DNA of 64,000 nt from an uncultured Eubacteriales bacterium (GCA_902491535.1 CABUHS010000008.1:1-64000), one strand, 5' to 3'. Positions 1 through 9,055 are shown, counted from the first letter of the stretch. Notes: generated by a model from the letters alone, not told the origin. Made by a program: numbers and translations.

Positions 1-320
1 TTGCAGGCGAAAAGGCGGTTTACTGCCTCACCTGCGGCGAAGCCGATCCTGCTACAGTCGAAGTTATTCCGGCACTCGGACATAACTATGTCGACAACGT
101 ATGTACAAGATGCGGAAAGCCTGAGAAGATCATACCGAGCGGAGACGTAAACAATGACGGAGCTACCAACTCAAAGGATCTTACACGTCTTATGAAGGTT
201 GTCGCGGGCGAGATGATCGACGCTGTCGGCGGAGATATCAACGGGGACGGAGTTGTAAATTCGAAAGATCTTACCCGTCTGATGAAATTTATCGCGGGCG
301 CGATATCCGAGCTTGCGTAA
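1..320 (+). CDS. C-terminal end of a secreted dockerin protein (5' truncated)
   Basis: The reading frame enters from outside the window (first full codon at 3) and stops at 318-320. What is visible is a Cys-x2-Cys pair segment (CLTCGEAD, then CTRCGKPE) followed by a type I dockerin: two calcium-loop repeats, GDVNNDGATNSKDLTRLM and GDINGDGVVNSKDLTRLM. Dockerins bind cohesin modules on scaffoldin proteins, so the protein is probably secreted and built into a cellulosome-like complex or anchored at the cell surface. The 3' part of the next gene is the same sequence with one silent-looking change (C at 307, T at 1675), so these are tandem paralogues. The N-terminal catalytic or binding part cannot be seen. 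Confidence 0.85.
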   Translation, partial: AGEKAVYCLTCGEADPATVEVIPALGHNYVDNVCTRCGKPEKIIPSGDVNNDGATNSKDLTRLMKVVAGEMIDAVGGDINGDGVVNSKDLTRLMKFIAGAISELA

Positions 321-336
321 ACACTGATATATACAG
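1..336 (+). repeat. Direct repeat, copy 1 (dockerin 3' end)
   Basis: Bases 1-336 recur at 1369-1704 with one mismatch (307/1675). The match runs past the stop codon into the first 16 bases of the intergenic region, then stops. The repeat may extend to the left beyond the window. Confidence 0.95.
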
Positions 337-374
337 CCTGACAATAGCTTAATATTTATAGAAAGGAAAGAAAA

Positions 375-1688
375 ATGAAACTTAATTTAAAGAAAATAAT
401 ATCATTAGGACTTGCAGCGGTTTTTGTCACTGCCTCTGCGGTATGTATGCAAGTGCCTGCCGCGGCAAAGCAGGACTATATTATGTCGTATCAGACTTCA
501 TATGGGGAAATCTATGAGGGAGATCCCGAAAAGTATTTTACGATGAACGGTGTTAGTTATACGACAGGAGTTAAATTAACTCATATATGGGTTGATGATA
601 CAGAATGTTTTTTCAATCTCGGAGGCATATATGATCTTATGACCTTTGATGTAGGACACATTGATGGGGGAGATGGGTCTTCTAGAATATTGAAGGTATA
701 CTGCAACGGTGAATATAAAGATGAAATAGCTCTTACCGGAACAATGATGACAACTCAAGTTTCTTTGAACGTATCCGGCGTAAATCAGGTTCAAATTGTT
801 TTATCAGGTTCATTCGCCAGATGTGACTACGGAATTGCTAATATAACTGCGTATGACTATGACGGTGCAGTAAGTGCCGGAAAAACTATTCCAAAACTTA
901 TGTCATCGAGTCCGGTATACCGTACCGAGCTTAAAGCCGGTTATGTTTCGCCTTATCAGGTCTCATGGAACAATATAGCTTATACAGGTGATCCCGAAGA
1001 GTCTTTCACTATGTCCGGAATTGATTATACATACGGAGTAGTAATAAGAGGAGGCGTCGGAAATGGATGGAGTTGCTTTAATCTCGGAGGAATGTTCGAC
1101 AGTCTTACCTTTGATCTCGGACATATCGACGGCTCTAGCACAGGATCTACTACGTTGAAAGTGTATTGTGACGAGGTATTCCGTGAAGAGATTCCTGTCA
1201 GCGACTCAATGTACATTATGCCTGTTACTATAAATGTGTCCGGTCTTAATCAGATTCGTTTTGAAGTTGAAGGAGAGATATTCCAATACGGTCTCGGAAA
1301 CATTACCGCCGTTCACAACCACACATGGGCGGAAGAAAAAGCTGTAGGCGCTGAGCCGACATGTATACTTGCAGGCGAAAAGGCGGTTTACTGCCTCACC
1401 TGCGGCGAAGCCGATCCTGCTACAGTCGAAGTTATTCCGGCACTCGGACATAACTATGTCGACAACGTATGTACAAGATGCGGAAAGCCTGAGAAGATCA
1501 TACCGAGCGGAGACGTAAACAATGACGGAGCTACCAACTCAAAGGATCTTACACGTCTTATGAAGGTTGTCGCGGGCGAGATGATCGACGCTGTCGGCGG
1601 AGATATCAACGGGGACGGAGTTGTAAATTCGAAAGATCTTACCCGTCTGATGAAATTTATCGCGGGCGCGATATCTGAGCTTGCGTAA
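375..1688 (+). CDS. Secreted protein with two NPCBM-like domains and a type I dockerin
   Basis: The 437-residue protein starts with a signal peptide (basic KKII, hydrophobic core, AAA-K cleavage region near residue 32). Two repeats of about 130 residues follow (roughly 35-165 and 180-310). Each has a jelly-roll NPCBM-like pattern: FTMNGVSYTTGV, F-NLGG-YD--TFD-GHIDG, LKVYC, VSG-NQ. NPCBM modules are predicted to bind carbohydrate. A short Cys-x2-Cys-rich linker (about 330-375) leads to a C-terminal type I dockerin with two Asp/Asn calcium loops. There is no catalytic domain, so this is probably a binding or targeting component of a cellulosome-like system. The start has an AGAAAGGAAAG ribosome site. 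It lies 54 bp after the preceding paralogue and probably in the same transcript. Confidence 0.85.
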   Translation: MKLNLKKIISLGLAAVFVTASAVCMQVPAAAKQDYIMSYQTSYGEIYEGDPEKYFTMNGVSYTTGVKLTHIWVDDTECFFNLGGIYDLMTFDVGHIDGGDGSSRILKVYCNGEYKDEIALTGTMMTTQVSLNVSGVNQVQIVLSGSFARCDYGIANITAYDYDGAVSAGKTIPKLMSSSPVYRTELKAGYVSPYQVSWNNIAYTGDPEESFTMSGIDYTYGVVIRGGVGNGWSCFNLGGMFDSLTFDLGHIDGSSTGSTTLKVYCDEVFREEIPVSDSMYIMPVTINVSGLNQIRFEVEGEIFQYGLGNITAVHNHTWAEEKAVGAEPTCILAGEKAVYCLTCGEADPATVEVIPALGHNYVDNVCTRCGKPEKIIPSGDVNNDGATNSKDLTRLMKVVAGEMIDAVGGDINGDGVVNSKDLTRLMKFIAGAISELA

Positions 1689-1704
1689 ACACTGATATAT
1701 ACAG
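1369..1704 (+). repeat. Direct repeat, copy 2 (dockerin 3' end)
   Basis: This is the second copy of bases 1-336. Near identity that includes non-coding sequence points to recent tandem duplication or gene conversion rather than protein-level selection. Confidence 0.95.
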
Positions 1705-1723
1705 TTGGATAATGGGTTAAGAA

Positions 1724-1757
1724 ACGCCGCTTTCCGGTAACGGAAGCGGCGCTTTAT
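1724..1757 (+). terminator. Likely terminator after the dockerin genes
   Basis: A stem of about 11 bp, CGCCGCTTTCCG with CGGAAGCGGCG (one bulge), has a GTAA loop and is followed by the weak T stretch CTTTATC. It sits 35 bp after the stop codon. Confidence 0.6.
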
Positions 1758-1900
1758 CATATACTGTCTACGGGAGCTTTATTGTCTCCCCGGGGCAGGA
1801 CGCTGCGCAAACGGAAGAAAACGGACTGCGTCGGCACCGTTATATTTCGGCTGCACATTACGCGTCCGCCCCCTCAAAACAGTGAAAGGACTGATCTGAA

Positions 1901-2149
1901 ATGAAAGGATCTACCGGACGGTGTGTGATCGCGGTCGGGTCGCTGACCTTTGCCATGAAGGGGCAGCGGCTTTTGGGCGATCAGTTTGTCGCATCTTCTG
2001 TTGTGCGATTGCACCCGTCGCGGACAAAACGCGGCTGTGCCTACGGAATAGAGCTTGACTGCGCGGACGTCAGAAAAGCCGTCGATCTGCTATCGGGAAA
2101 CGGTATACGCTATTCCGAGGTGATCCCGGCGGACGGTGAGAGTATTTGA
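1901..2149 (+). CDS. DUF3343 protein (putative Se/S carrier-like)
   Basis: This small 82-residue protein resembles the DUF3343 family, found in Clostridia next to cysteine desulfurases and sometimes described as a selenium/sulfur carrier-like fold. It opens with a beta strand (CVIAVGSLTFAMKGQRLL), has a Cys in RTKRGCAYGIEL and ends with an alpha/beta segment (VRKAVDLLSGNGI). The start has a GTGAAAGGA ribosome site. Its stop overlaps the TTG start of the next gene by 3 bases (2147-2149), so the two are translationally coupled. The likely role is to accept or hand on sulfur mobilised by the desulfurase, which is an inference from context; its substrate is unknown. Confidence 0.7.
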   Translation: MKGSTGRCVIAVGSLTFAMKGQRLLGDQFVASSVVRLHPSRTKRGCAYGIELDCADVRKAVDLLSGNGIRYSEVIPADGESI

Positions 2150-3324
2150 TCTACTTTGATAATGCGGCTACGACATGGCCGAAGCCGGATTCCGTAAGCC
2201 GGGCGGTGTACGACTGCCTTACAGGTATGTACGGCAACCCGGGACGCGGTGGACACAGGCTCTCGCTTGCTGCTGCCGACGCGGTATATGACTGCCGCGC
2301 CGCAGTTGCAGAAATGTTTGGCAGCGAACATCCCGAAAATGTGGTTTTCACTTATAACGACACCTATGCACTCAACACGGCTATAAAATCGCTTGCGGTG
2401 CGAGGCTCGCATATGCTGATTTCGGGAATCGAACACAATTCGGTTCTCCGTCCTGCTGCTGCGCTTTCCGCACGCGGCACATGCTACAGTGTTTACGAGG
2501 TATCGCCGGATGAAGAGCAGACGCTCCGCAGGATACGCGAGGGTGTGCGTCCGGATACACGTATTATTGTTGCAAATCACGGTTCAAATATATGCGGTCT
2601 GCGTCTGCCGATCAAAAAAATCGGCGAGCTTTGCGATGAACTGCGCCGGCAGCGGCTTCGCATGAAAAGACAGACGCCTCTTTATTTTATCGTTGATGCG
2701 GCTCAGACTGCCGGATGTACCGATATAGATATAAATGACTGCGGCATAGACATTCTCTGTGCCTCCGGTCACAAGGGACTGTACGGTCCGCAGGGAAGCG
2801 GTTTTCTTATATTCGGGGACCGGATCGGGGAAGATCCCGCTTTGCTTGCTTCGTTTATTGAGGGAGGGAGCGGCGTCAGTTCGGCTGAACTGAATATGCC
2901 GCTTACGCTTCCCGAACGGTTTGAGGCGGGAACGCTTTCTGTTCCTGTAATAATGGGACTGAAAAAAGGGATAGAGTTTGTTTCGGAGCGCGGTGCTTCT
3001 TCGATATATGACGCTCAGCGCGGTCTCGGACTTCGTCTTACCGATATGATAACAGGGCTGAGAGGTGCGCATGTCTATATGCCGGAGCATGTGGGCGGAA
3101 CGGTGCTGTTTAATATTGACGGAATACCGTCCGAGAAGCTTGCCGCCGCTCTCGATTCGCGCGGTATATGCGTAAGGGCGGGGCTGCATTGCTCTCCGCT
3201 TGCGCATAAGACGCTCGGAACGCCTTATTACGGCGCTGTCAGGGCAAGCTTCGGAGCATTTAACACATGTGAAGAGACCGACTGTTTTTACAGGGAACTC
3301 AAGGATATTCTGAAAACGGTGTGA
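2146..3324 (+). CDS. Class V aminotransferase, cysteine desulfurase family
   Basis: The 392-residue PLP enzyme has the N-terminal YFDNAATTWPKP signature, the Schiff-base lysine in SGHKGLYGPQG (about residue 208) and a C-terminal RAGLHCSPLAH loop carrying the catalytic cysteine that receives the persulfide. The overall layout fits the EF2568-type branch of SufS/IscS-like desulfurases found in Clostridia rather than the housekeeping IscS. It would release sulfur from cysteine to give alanine and enzyme-bound persulfide. It starts with TTG inside the stop of the DUF3343 gene, which is its likely partner. No iron-sulfur scaffold gene is adjacent. Confidence 0.85.
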   Translation: MIYFDNAATTWPKPDSVSRAVYDCLTGMYGNPGRGGHRLSLAAADAVYDCRAAVAEMFGSEHPENVVFTYNDTYALNTAIKSLAVRGSHMLISGIEHNSVLRPAAALSARGTCYSVYEVSPDEEQTLRRIREGVRPDTRIIVANHGSNICGLRLPIKKIGELCDELRRQRLRMKRQTPLYFIVDAAQTAGCTDIDINDCGIDILCASGHKGLYGPQGSGFLIFGDRIGEDPALLASFIEGGSGVSSAELNMPLTLPERFEAGTLSVPVIMGLKKGIEFVSERGASSIYDAQRGLGLRLTDMITGLRGAHVYMPEHVGGTVLFNIDGIPSEKLAAALDSRGICVRAGLHCSPLAHKTLGTPYYGAVRASFGAFNTCEETDCFYRELKDILKTV

Positions 3325-3338
3325 ACGCATGCTGTTTA

Positions 3339-4125
3339 TGACGGCTTACGTCAAACCCATAGTCAAAACGGAGGTCACAATGACCGACCTCCGTTTTGAC
3401 CGTATAAAACTTCTCTTTTTCTGCCGCCACGCCGCGCTCGGCGTGTGACCGAAGATGGATGAATCAACACGTAACGCAACTGCGTAACGTGTGAGGAAGA
3501 AACGTAGACGGTTTCTTCCTCTTTTGTAATCTTTCTTTGACCTCGTCTCTTTTCCCTTATTTCATGAATTGTATTTGCGTTGCAAATACAATTCTATGGG
3601 GCGCGTTTTTTATTGTTCTTTAGGATATAATTTGATGCGCCCCGTTGTTTCTTTCTTTTATAAGAAAGAAATGTTTGATAAAAACAAAAGTTAAAGTTTG
3701 ATATAACTTTAACTTGCGTAAATTACTTTTGCAAAGTAAAACTAACTTTCTTGTTTCCTAAAGAAAAAATACTTAAAAATCTGAGAAATATCAGATTTTC
3801 AAGTTTGATTTATTTCAAACATTTCTTTGCTATACAGCAAAGAAACAATATGGCGCATTGAATCGCGACTAAAAGAAAAGTACATCCCGCGCCATATAAA
3901 ATTTAATTTGCAACGCAAATTAAATTCTCTGAGTGAGGCAAAATAGTCGGGGCCAAAGAAAATGTACCAAAGGAAAAGGAACGTGCGCCGTTCCTCTTCC
4001 TTTGGAAACCATCACTTCACGCATACGCCGCGCGGCGGCTACGGGCAAACAGTGGCAAAGCCGTACTGTCAAAACGGCGGTCATTGTGACCTCCGTTTTG
4101 ACTATGGGCTTGACGTAAGCCGTCG
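3339..4125. repeat. Palindrome-chain element, copy A (787 bp, inverted ends)
   Basis: A non-coding block is bounded by inverted ends: TGACGGCTTACGTCA at 3339-3353 and TGACGTAAGCCGTCG at 4111-4125. Just inside each end is a long hairpin; the left one pairs 3362-3376 with 3386-3400 over 15 bp around the loop ACAATGACC. Inside are many more hairpins, such as GGAAGAAAC with GTTTCTTCC near 3493-3522 and AAAGGAAAAGGAACG opposite CGTTCCTCTTCCTTT near 3970-4005. An inverted, shorter copy lies at 57819-58378. Two segments, about 3540-3645 and 3848-3950, have no counterpart in that copy. No credible protein is encoded. It could be a non-autonomous mobile element or a large structured RNA. Confidence 0.75.
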
Positions 4126-4240
4126 CAAACGGTGAATTTTAACTATCAGCGTGATGCGAGCTATCGCAAAAAGTTAGTTTTGAGCGCGATGTGAGACGTT
4201 GCGAAAAGATAGTTCTGCCTGCGGCGTGACGTAAGCCGTC
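4112..4240. repeat. Degenerate tandem units derived from the element end
   Basis: Four units of about 35-40 bp each start with a small dyad and an A/T-rich tail: GACGTAAGCCGTC, GATGCGAGCTATC, GATGTGAGACGTTGC and GACGTAAGCCGTC. The first is the right end of the element above; the last runs into the stop codon of the lsa-like gene. They look like decayed repeats of the element end. Confidence 0.55.
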
Positions 4241-5726
4241 ACAAAAGATGTAGTTGCACGGTTTTTGTCGCCGCGGCGGCTCTGAAAGCGCTGTCATGTT
4301 CTACGAAAACCATTGTCGGGGAAAATTCTGTTATAAGCTGTTCGATCTGCATACGCGAATACAGATCGATAAAGTTGAGCGGCTCATCCCAAACATAGAG
4401 ATGCGCATGCTTGCACAGGCTTCCGGCTATCAGTACCTTTTTCTTCTGTCCTTCCGAAAGGTCCGACATGTCCTTTTCAAACTGTATCCGCTCGAAATCC
4501 ATTTTACGCAGAATTGTTTTAAACAGACTCTCGTCTATACCGCTTTGTCTTGCAAAATCGGAAAGACTGCCGCGCAGGTGCGAGGTATCCTGAGGCACAT
4601 ATGAGATAACAAGGCCGGAACCGATATGTACCTCTCCCGTATGTTCTATAGGCTGACCTGTCAACAGTTTCAGAAGACTGCTTTTGCCGCTTCCGTTTTT
4701 TCCGTCAAGAGCGATACGGTCGCCGCGTTTTACTGTAAATGACACGTGATTGCATACGTTTTTTTCACTGTATGAAACCGAGACGTCGGAGAATGAAACC
4801 AACGTGTCGGAATGATATACGAGCGGTGATATTTTAAGATTTTCCGCCGTTTCCGTGTTTTTGAGCAGCTCGGATTTTTGTTCGATCGCTTGCTCTCTTC
4901 GCGCCTCGATAGCCTTTGACTGCTTCATCATTTTTGCCGATTTGTGACCGACGTAGCCTCTGTCAGCTTTCAGTCCTGAATCCTGAACGCCGTACTTTCC
5001 CGATTCTGTGCGCTCGGACCATGCGGCGGCGCGTCTTGCGGACTGTTTAAGACGTGCTATATCTTTTTTCAGACGTTCACTTTGCGACGTTTCAAACGAC
5101 TGCTGCCGCTCAAAATTTTCCATCCATGATGAAAAATTGCCGCTCTGCACTTCGATATTCGCTCTGTTAAGCGATAGAATATGATCGGTACAGCCGTCAA
5201 GAAAGCTGCGGTCGTGTGAGACCAGAATGAAGCTTTTTTTCTTTTGCAGATACGCGGATACGATCTTTCGCGCTGATATGTCAAGGTGGTTTGTCGGCTC
5301 GTCGATAAGCAGAAAATGCCCCTCGTTCAGGAAAAGTGCGGCAAGCAGAGTTTTTGTCTGTTCGCCGTTTGAGAGTGTTTCGAACGGTCTGTAAAGAACA
5401 TCTGCGCAGACGTCGAGCAGCGACAGCTCGCGCATAAGCTCCCAGTCCTCTGCGAGAGGACATATCCGGTGCAGTATATTTTCGGTCATTTCGCTTTTGT
5501 CGGGAACTTCGTACGGGAAATAGTCAAACTGAACAGAGGAAATAATTTTTCCGCTGTATTCGTATTTTCCGAGAAGAAGCCTGAGAAACGTTGTTTTTCC
5601 TCTTCCGTTTCTTCCGACAAAGCCGAGCTTCCAGTCGGTGTCTATCTGAAAGCTTACATTCTCAAAAATGTTATCTCCGCTTCCCGGATAGGAGAATGTA
5701 AGGTTATCTACTTTTATCATTGACAC
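4239..5726 (-). CDS. Lsa-family ABC-F ribosomal protection protein
   Basis: The 495-residue protein has two ABC ATPase domains and no membrane segment. Domain 1 has Walker A GRNGRGKTT (about residue 38), signature LSNGEQTK and Walker B LLIDEPTNHLD. Domain 2 has GKNGSGKSS, LSEGQKKK and YVWDEPLNFID. The Arg/Lys-rich linker between them is typical of ABC-F. The N-terminus MSMIKVDNLTFSYPGS matches the Lsa group as I know it, which ejects lincosamides, streptogramin A and pleuromutilins from the ribosome. The second domain has EPLN in place of EPTN, as in other Lsa-type proteins. The start is GTG at 5724-5726 with an AAAGGAG ribosome site. The actual drug spectrum cannot be read from sequence. Confidence 0.85.
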   Translation of the reverse strand: MSMIKVDNLTFSYPGSGDNIFENVSFQIDTDWKLGFVGRNGRGKTTFLRLLLGKYEYSGKIISSVQFDYFPYEVPDKSEMTENILHRICPLAEDWELMRELSLLDVCADVLYRPFETLSNGEQTKTLLAALFLNEGHFLLIDEPTNHLDISARKIVSAYLQKKKSFILVSHDRSFLDGCTDHILSLNRANIEVQSGNFSSWMENFERQQSFETSQSERLKKDIARLKQSARRAAAWSERTESGKYGVQDSGLKADRGYVGHKSAKMMKQSKAIEARREQAIEQKSELLKNTETAENLKISPLVYHSDTLVSFSDVSVSYSEKNVCNHVSFTVKRGDRIALDGKNGSGKSSLLKLLTGQPIEHTGEVHIGSGLVISYVPQDTSHLRGSLSDFARQSGIDESLFKTILRKMDFERIQFEKDMSDLSEGQKKKVLIAGSLCKHAHLYVWDEPLNFIDLYSRMQIEQLITEFSPTMVFVEHDSAFRAAAATKTVQLHLL

Positions 5727-6231
5727 GGTAAAAACACTCCTTTCGGGAACTGTTTACGGTTGCTGCGGTTTTTTACCGGCTGATCAGTTTTTTTGTGTGA
5801 ATATTTTTTATATAATCTCCGTCTTACATGACCGAAAAGGCTTTTATGGTCAAAAGTTTTAGCGTAGCTTTTGCTTACAGACGCGTAAAACCTTTTGTGA
5901 AAATTCCGTCACAATTGCCGGTGGAAAAAAGGCTTCGCCATTTCCTGAGTTCGTTGTAAGCGAACTCAGTCCCTCAGTCAAAAGCTCTTGCGTGATTTTA
6001 CAATATCGGAGCTTTAGTGCCGAATTTCTGTAGACGCTGCACCTGATTACAGACGCATAAAACCTTTTGTGAAAATTTCGTCACGCTTGCCAGAGAAACT
6101 GAAAAGGCTTCGCCATTTCAGGAAAAAGCTTTGCTTTTTCCTGAGTTCGTTGTAAGCGAACTCAGCCCCTCAGTTAAAAGTTCTTTGCCAGGCTTTCTTT
6201 CAAGAAAGCCGCGTTCTCCCGCCGCGTTCCC
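5727..6231. repeat. Non-coding gap with two copies of a hairpin-bearing repeat
   Basis: Two related stretches, about 5877-5990 and 6049-6190, share ACAGACGC-TAAAACC, TTTTGTGAAAAT-TCGTCAC, GGCTTCGCCATTTC and a perfect CTGAGTTCG / CGAACTCAG hairpin. The second carries an extra AGGAAAAAGC / GCTTTTTCCT hairpin. Related pieces occur at 53800-54050 and, inverted, at 57610-57660. No ORF in this stretch looks real. Confidence 0.6.
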
Positions 6232-7626
6232 TCAGAGCGCGCGTCCCATGAGAACGCCCATTACCGAAGCCATCATAAGTCCGCGTGTCCAGCCGCTCGA
6301 ATCACCGAGGCAGTGAAGCCCCGAAAGGCTTGTATTAAAGCGCTCATCCATTTTTACGCGGTTGCTGTAGAATTTAAGCTCGGGAGAGTAGAGAAGTGTT
6401 TCATACGAAGCGAAGCCGGGAACTACCTCGTCGAGCGCCTCTATAAATCCGAGGATATTGACCATTGCGCGGTAGGGCATTGCTGCTGTGATATCCCCTG
6501 CGACAGCGTCTTTCAGCGACGGACGGAGATTCGACTGCGCAAGCTCTTTCTGCCATGTGCGCTTTCCGTCTATGATATCGCCGTAGCGCTGTACAAGTAT
6601 ATGTCCTGCGCCGAGCATATTCGTCAGCTCTCCGATCTTCTGAGCATATGATATAGGCTGATTGAACGGATGATTGAAATTATGCGAAACAAGTATCGCA
6701 AGGTTTGTATTATCGGTTTTGAAATCCTTGTAGGAATGTCCGTTTACGACTGCGAGATCATTGTCGTAGTTTTCCTGGCTGACGATTCCGCCGGGATTCT
6801 GACAGAAGGTCCGCACCTTGTTTTTGAACGGACGGGGATAGCCTATAAGCTTGCTTTCATAGAGTACGCGGTTAACCTTTTCCATGATCTCGTTGCGCAC
6901 TTCTACGCGCACGCCGATGTCAACGGTTCCGGGCTGATGCGCAATGTCATGTTCGGCGCATATGCGTTCCAGCCAGTCCGCGCCGCGTCTTCCGGTAGCT
7001 ACGACGGTGTGATCCGCGAGCAGCTTTGTCTGAGTCTTTCCGTCGCTTATATAAACGCCCTTGCAGCATCCGTCCTCGATTACAAGATTTGTGCATTCAT
7101 GGCTGAAAAGCATTTCGACTCCGCTGCCGAGCAGATACTGCTCGATTGCGAGATATATCTCATGTGCATGCTCTGTTCCGAGATGGCGTATCGGGCAGTC
7201 AACGAGCTTGAGTCCTGCCGTGATCGCGCGGCGGCGAATCTCCTTTACTTCTTCGGTATTTCCGATTCCCTCTATATGCGTGTCTGCGCCGAATTCAAGA
7301 TAGATCTTGTCAGTATAGTCGATAGTTTCCTGAACAAGATCTTCTCCGACAAGCTGCGGCAGATCGCCGCCGACTTCGTATGACAGCGACAGCTTTCCGT
7401 CGGAAAATGCGCCTGCACCGGAAAATCCTGTCGTGATATGGCAGTGCGGCTTACAGCTTACGCATTTGTCGGTCTTGCTCTTCGGACAGCGTCTTTGCTC
7501 GATCGGAAGTCCCTTTTCCACGATAAGTATTTTTTTGTCTTTTTTCTGCCGTATCAGCTCAAGAGCGGTGAATATTCCGGCAGGACCTGCGCCGACTATT
7601 ATGATATCGTAATCTTTGGTATTCAA
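6232..7626 (-). CDS. NAD(P)/FAD-dependent oxidoreductase (COG2509-like)
   Basis: The 464-residue flavoprotein has an N-terminal dinucleotide-binding motif, DIIIVGAGPAGIFTALEL, and a Cys-containing segment (RRCPKSKTDKCVSCKPHC, about residues 45-65) typical of this clostridial family. A second nucleotide-binding motif comes in the C-terminal half (VVATGRRGADWL), and the FAD-proximal C-terminus is GLHCLGDSSGWTRGLMMASVMG. The family is annotated only as FAD-dependent dehydrogenase; its substrate is unknown to me. The gene is alone on the minus strand after the ribosomal operon, separated from rplA by a strong terminator. Its ATG is preceded by AAAAGGAG. Confidence 0.75.
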   Translation of the reverse strand: MNTKDYDIIIVGAGPAGIFTALELIRQKKDKKILIVEKGLPIEQRRCPKSKTDKCVSCKPHCHITTGFSGAGAFSDGKLSLSYEVGGDLPQLVGEDLVQETIDYTDKIYLEFGADTHIEGIGNTEEVKEIRRRAITAGLKLVDCPIRHLGTEHAHEIYLAIEQYLLGSGVEMLFSHECTNLVIEDGCCKGVYISDGKTQTKLLADHTVVATGRRGADWLERICAEHDIAHQPGTVDIGVRVEVRNEIMEKVNRVLYESKLIGYPRPFKNKVRTFCQNPGGIVSQENYDNDLAVVNGHSYKDFKTDNTNLAILVSHNFNHPFNQPISYAQKIGELTNMLGAGHILVQRYGDIIDGKRTWQKELAQSNLRPSLKDAVAGDITAAMPYRAMVNILGFIEALDEVVPGFASYETLLYSPELKFYSNRVKMDERFNTSLSGLHCLGDSSGWTRGLMMASVMGVLMGRAL

Positions 7627-7780
7627 TTTGATTCAAAGCTCCTTTTCGTAAACACAAGTATAAACTTATACACACGGATCTATACATATATGCACAAAAC
7701 CTGTGTGCGGATTTTAAGCAACGGTACAAAATTTATGCAGGCAAGGTTTATAAGCATGACAGTGAAATATCACAGCACGC

Positions 7781-7854
7781 AAAAAAAGACAGGATCTGCC
7801 TCTAGATACAGTACGGAGACAAAGCAACGTACCGCCATCGACAAGATCCTGCCC
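7781..7854 (-). terminator. Terminator of the rpmG-secE-nusG-rplKA operon
   Basis: On the minus strand GGCAGGATCT pairs with AGATCCTGTC and is followed by seven T. The large loop contains a second stem (GGTACG with CGTACT). A further perfect dyad, ATGCGGA/TCCGCAT, lies at 7897-7914 just after the rplA stop. Confidence 0.8.
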
Positions 7855-7917
7855 GTTTTTCATTTTAAGCCGTAAGCCTTACAGCTGAATATATTTATGC
7901 GGAAAGCTCCGCATTTA

Positions 7918-8610
7918 TCAGCCGAGCTTCGTTGTGCTTACCTTGATGCCGGGGCCCATGGTAGAAGCGATTACGCAGCTACGGATGTACTGACCCTTTG
8001 CAGCTGCCGGTTTAGCTTTGATGATAGCTCCCATAAGAGCTTCAAAGTTTCCTGCAAGCTTTTCTGCGCCGAAGGAAGCTTTACCGATAACGCAGTGGAT
8101 GATGTTAGTCTTATCAAGACGGTACTCGATCTTACCTGCTTTAGCTTCGGTTACTGCGCGTGCAACGTCTGTTGTTACGGTTCCTGCCTTCGGGTTAGGC
8201 ATGAGTCCTTTAGGACCGAGAATCTTACCGAGACGGCCGATAACGCCCATCATGTCAGGTGTTGCAATGATAACGTCGAAGTCGAACCAGTTCTCCTTCT
8301 GGATCTTGGTTGCGTACTCCTCAGCGCCTACATAGTCAGCGCCTGCAGCCTTTGCAGCCTCAACATTTTCGCCCTTGCAGAATGCGAGAACGCGAACAGT
8401 CTTACCTGTTCCGTTGGGGAGAACGACGGCACCGCGGACCTGCTGATCAGCGTGACGGGAGTCAACTCCGAGGCGGACGTGGATCTCGATGGTTTCATCG
8501 AATTTTGCTTTTGCGGTCTGGCATACGAGTGCGAGCGCGTCTGCAGGCTCATATGCTGTTGCTTTATCGACAAGCTTTACGCTTTCGTTGTATTTCTTAC
8601 CCTTATTCAT
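7918..8610 (-). CDS. rplA: 50S ribosomal protein L1
   Basis: The 230-residue protein has the L1 signature near the middle ([33 protein letters not shown]) and a C-terminal GPGIKV. L1 binds 23S rRNA at the mobile L1 stalk and helps release deacylated tRNA; in other bacteria it also represses its own operon by binding the mRNA. It follows rplK by 19 bp. The usual rplJ-rplL pair does not follow; transcription ends at a terminator instead. Confidence 0.97.
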   Translation of the reverse strand: MNKGKKYNESVKLVDKATAYEPADALALVCQTAKAKFDETIEIHVRLGVDSRHADQQVRGAVVLPNGTGKTVRVLAFCKGENVEAAKAAGADYVGAEEYATKIQKENWFDFDVIIATPDMMGVIGRLGKILGPKGLMPNPKAGTVTTDVARAVTEAKAGKIEYRLDKTNIIHCVIGKASFGAEKLAGNFEALMGAIIKAKPAAAKGQYIRSCVIASTMGPGIKVSTTKLG

Positions 8611-8629
8611 TATCCTGATCCTCCTTCGC

Positions 8630-9055
8630 TTATTCCTCGACGGTAACGCCCATGCTGCGGGCTGTTCCGGCGATCATACTCATAGCGCTTTCAAGCGAAG
8701 ATGCATTAAGATCGGGCATCTTTGTTTCTGCGATCTGCTTAAGCTGCTCTTTTGTGAGTTTTGCAACCTTGTCTGCCTGAGGTCTTGCGGATGCTGTTTC
8801 GATACCGCACGCCTTCTTGATAAGAACAGGAGCAGGCGGAGTCTTTGTGATAAATGTAAACGAACGGTCTGCATAAACTGTGATAACAACAGGGATGATA
8901 AGACCGATCTGATTCTTTGTGCGCTCGTTGAATTCCTTTGTGAAGTTAGGAATGCTTACGCCGTACTGACCGAGAGCAGGACCTACAGGGGGCTGCGGGG
9001 TAGCTTTTCCGGCATTGAGCTGAAGCTTAATGTAACCTTGTACTTTCTTTGCCAT
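8630..9055 (-). CDS. rplK: 50S ribosomal protein L11
   Basis: At 141 residues it has normal L11 length, with the conserved [22 protein letters not shown] start and C-terminal RSMGVTVEE. The start at 9055 ([10 protein letters not shown]) is chosen because a perfect GGAGG site precedes it; an upstream in-frame ATG at 9094 lacks one. L11 forms the GTPase-associated centre with 23S rRNA. The 165 bp between nusG and this gene contain short GC-rich dyads but no gene. Confidence 0.97.
   Translation of the reverse strand: MAKKVQGYIKLQLNAGKATPQPPVGPALGQYGVSIPNFTKEFNERTKNQIGLIIPVVITVYADRSFTFITKTPPAPVLIKKACGIETASARPQADKVAKLTKEQLKQIAETKMPDLNASSLESAMSMIAGTARSMGVTVEE

Noticed and set aside
3933..4118. Small ORFs within the palindrome-chain elements (also 57809-58078 and 58155-58460)
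   Set aside because: They have no ribosome sites and translate hairpin arms; the two element copies vary by compensatory base changes rather than synonymous codons.
7760..7917. L10 leader (ribosomal autoregulation)
   Set aside because: It lies after rplA with no rplJ following and reads as an ordinary terminator.
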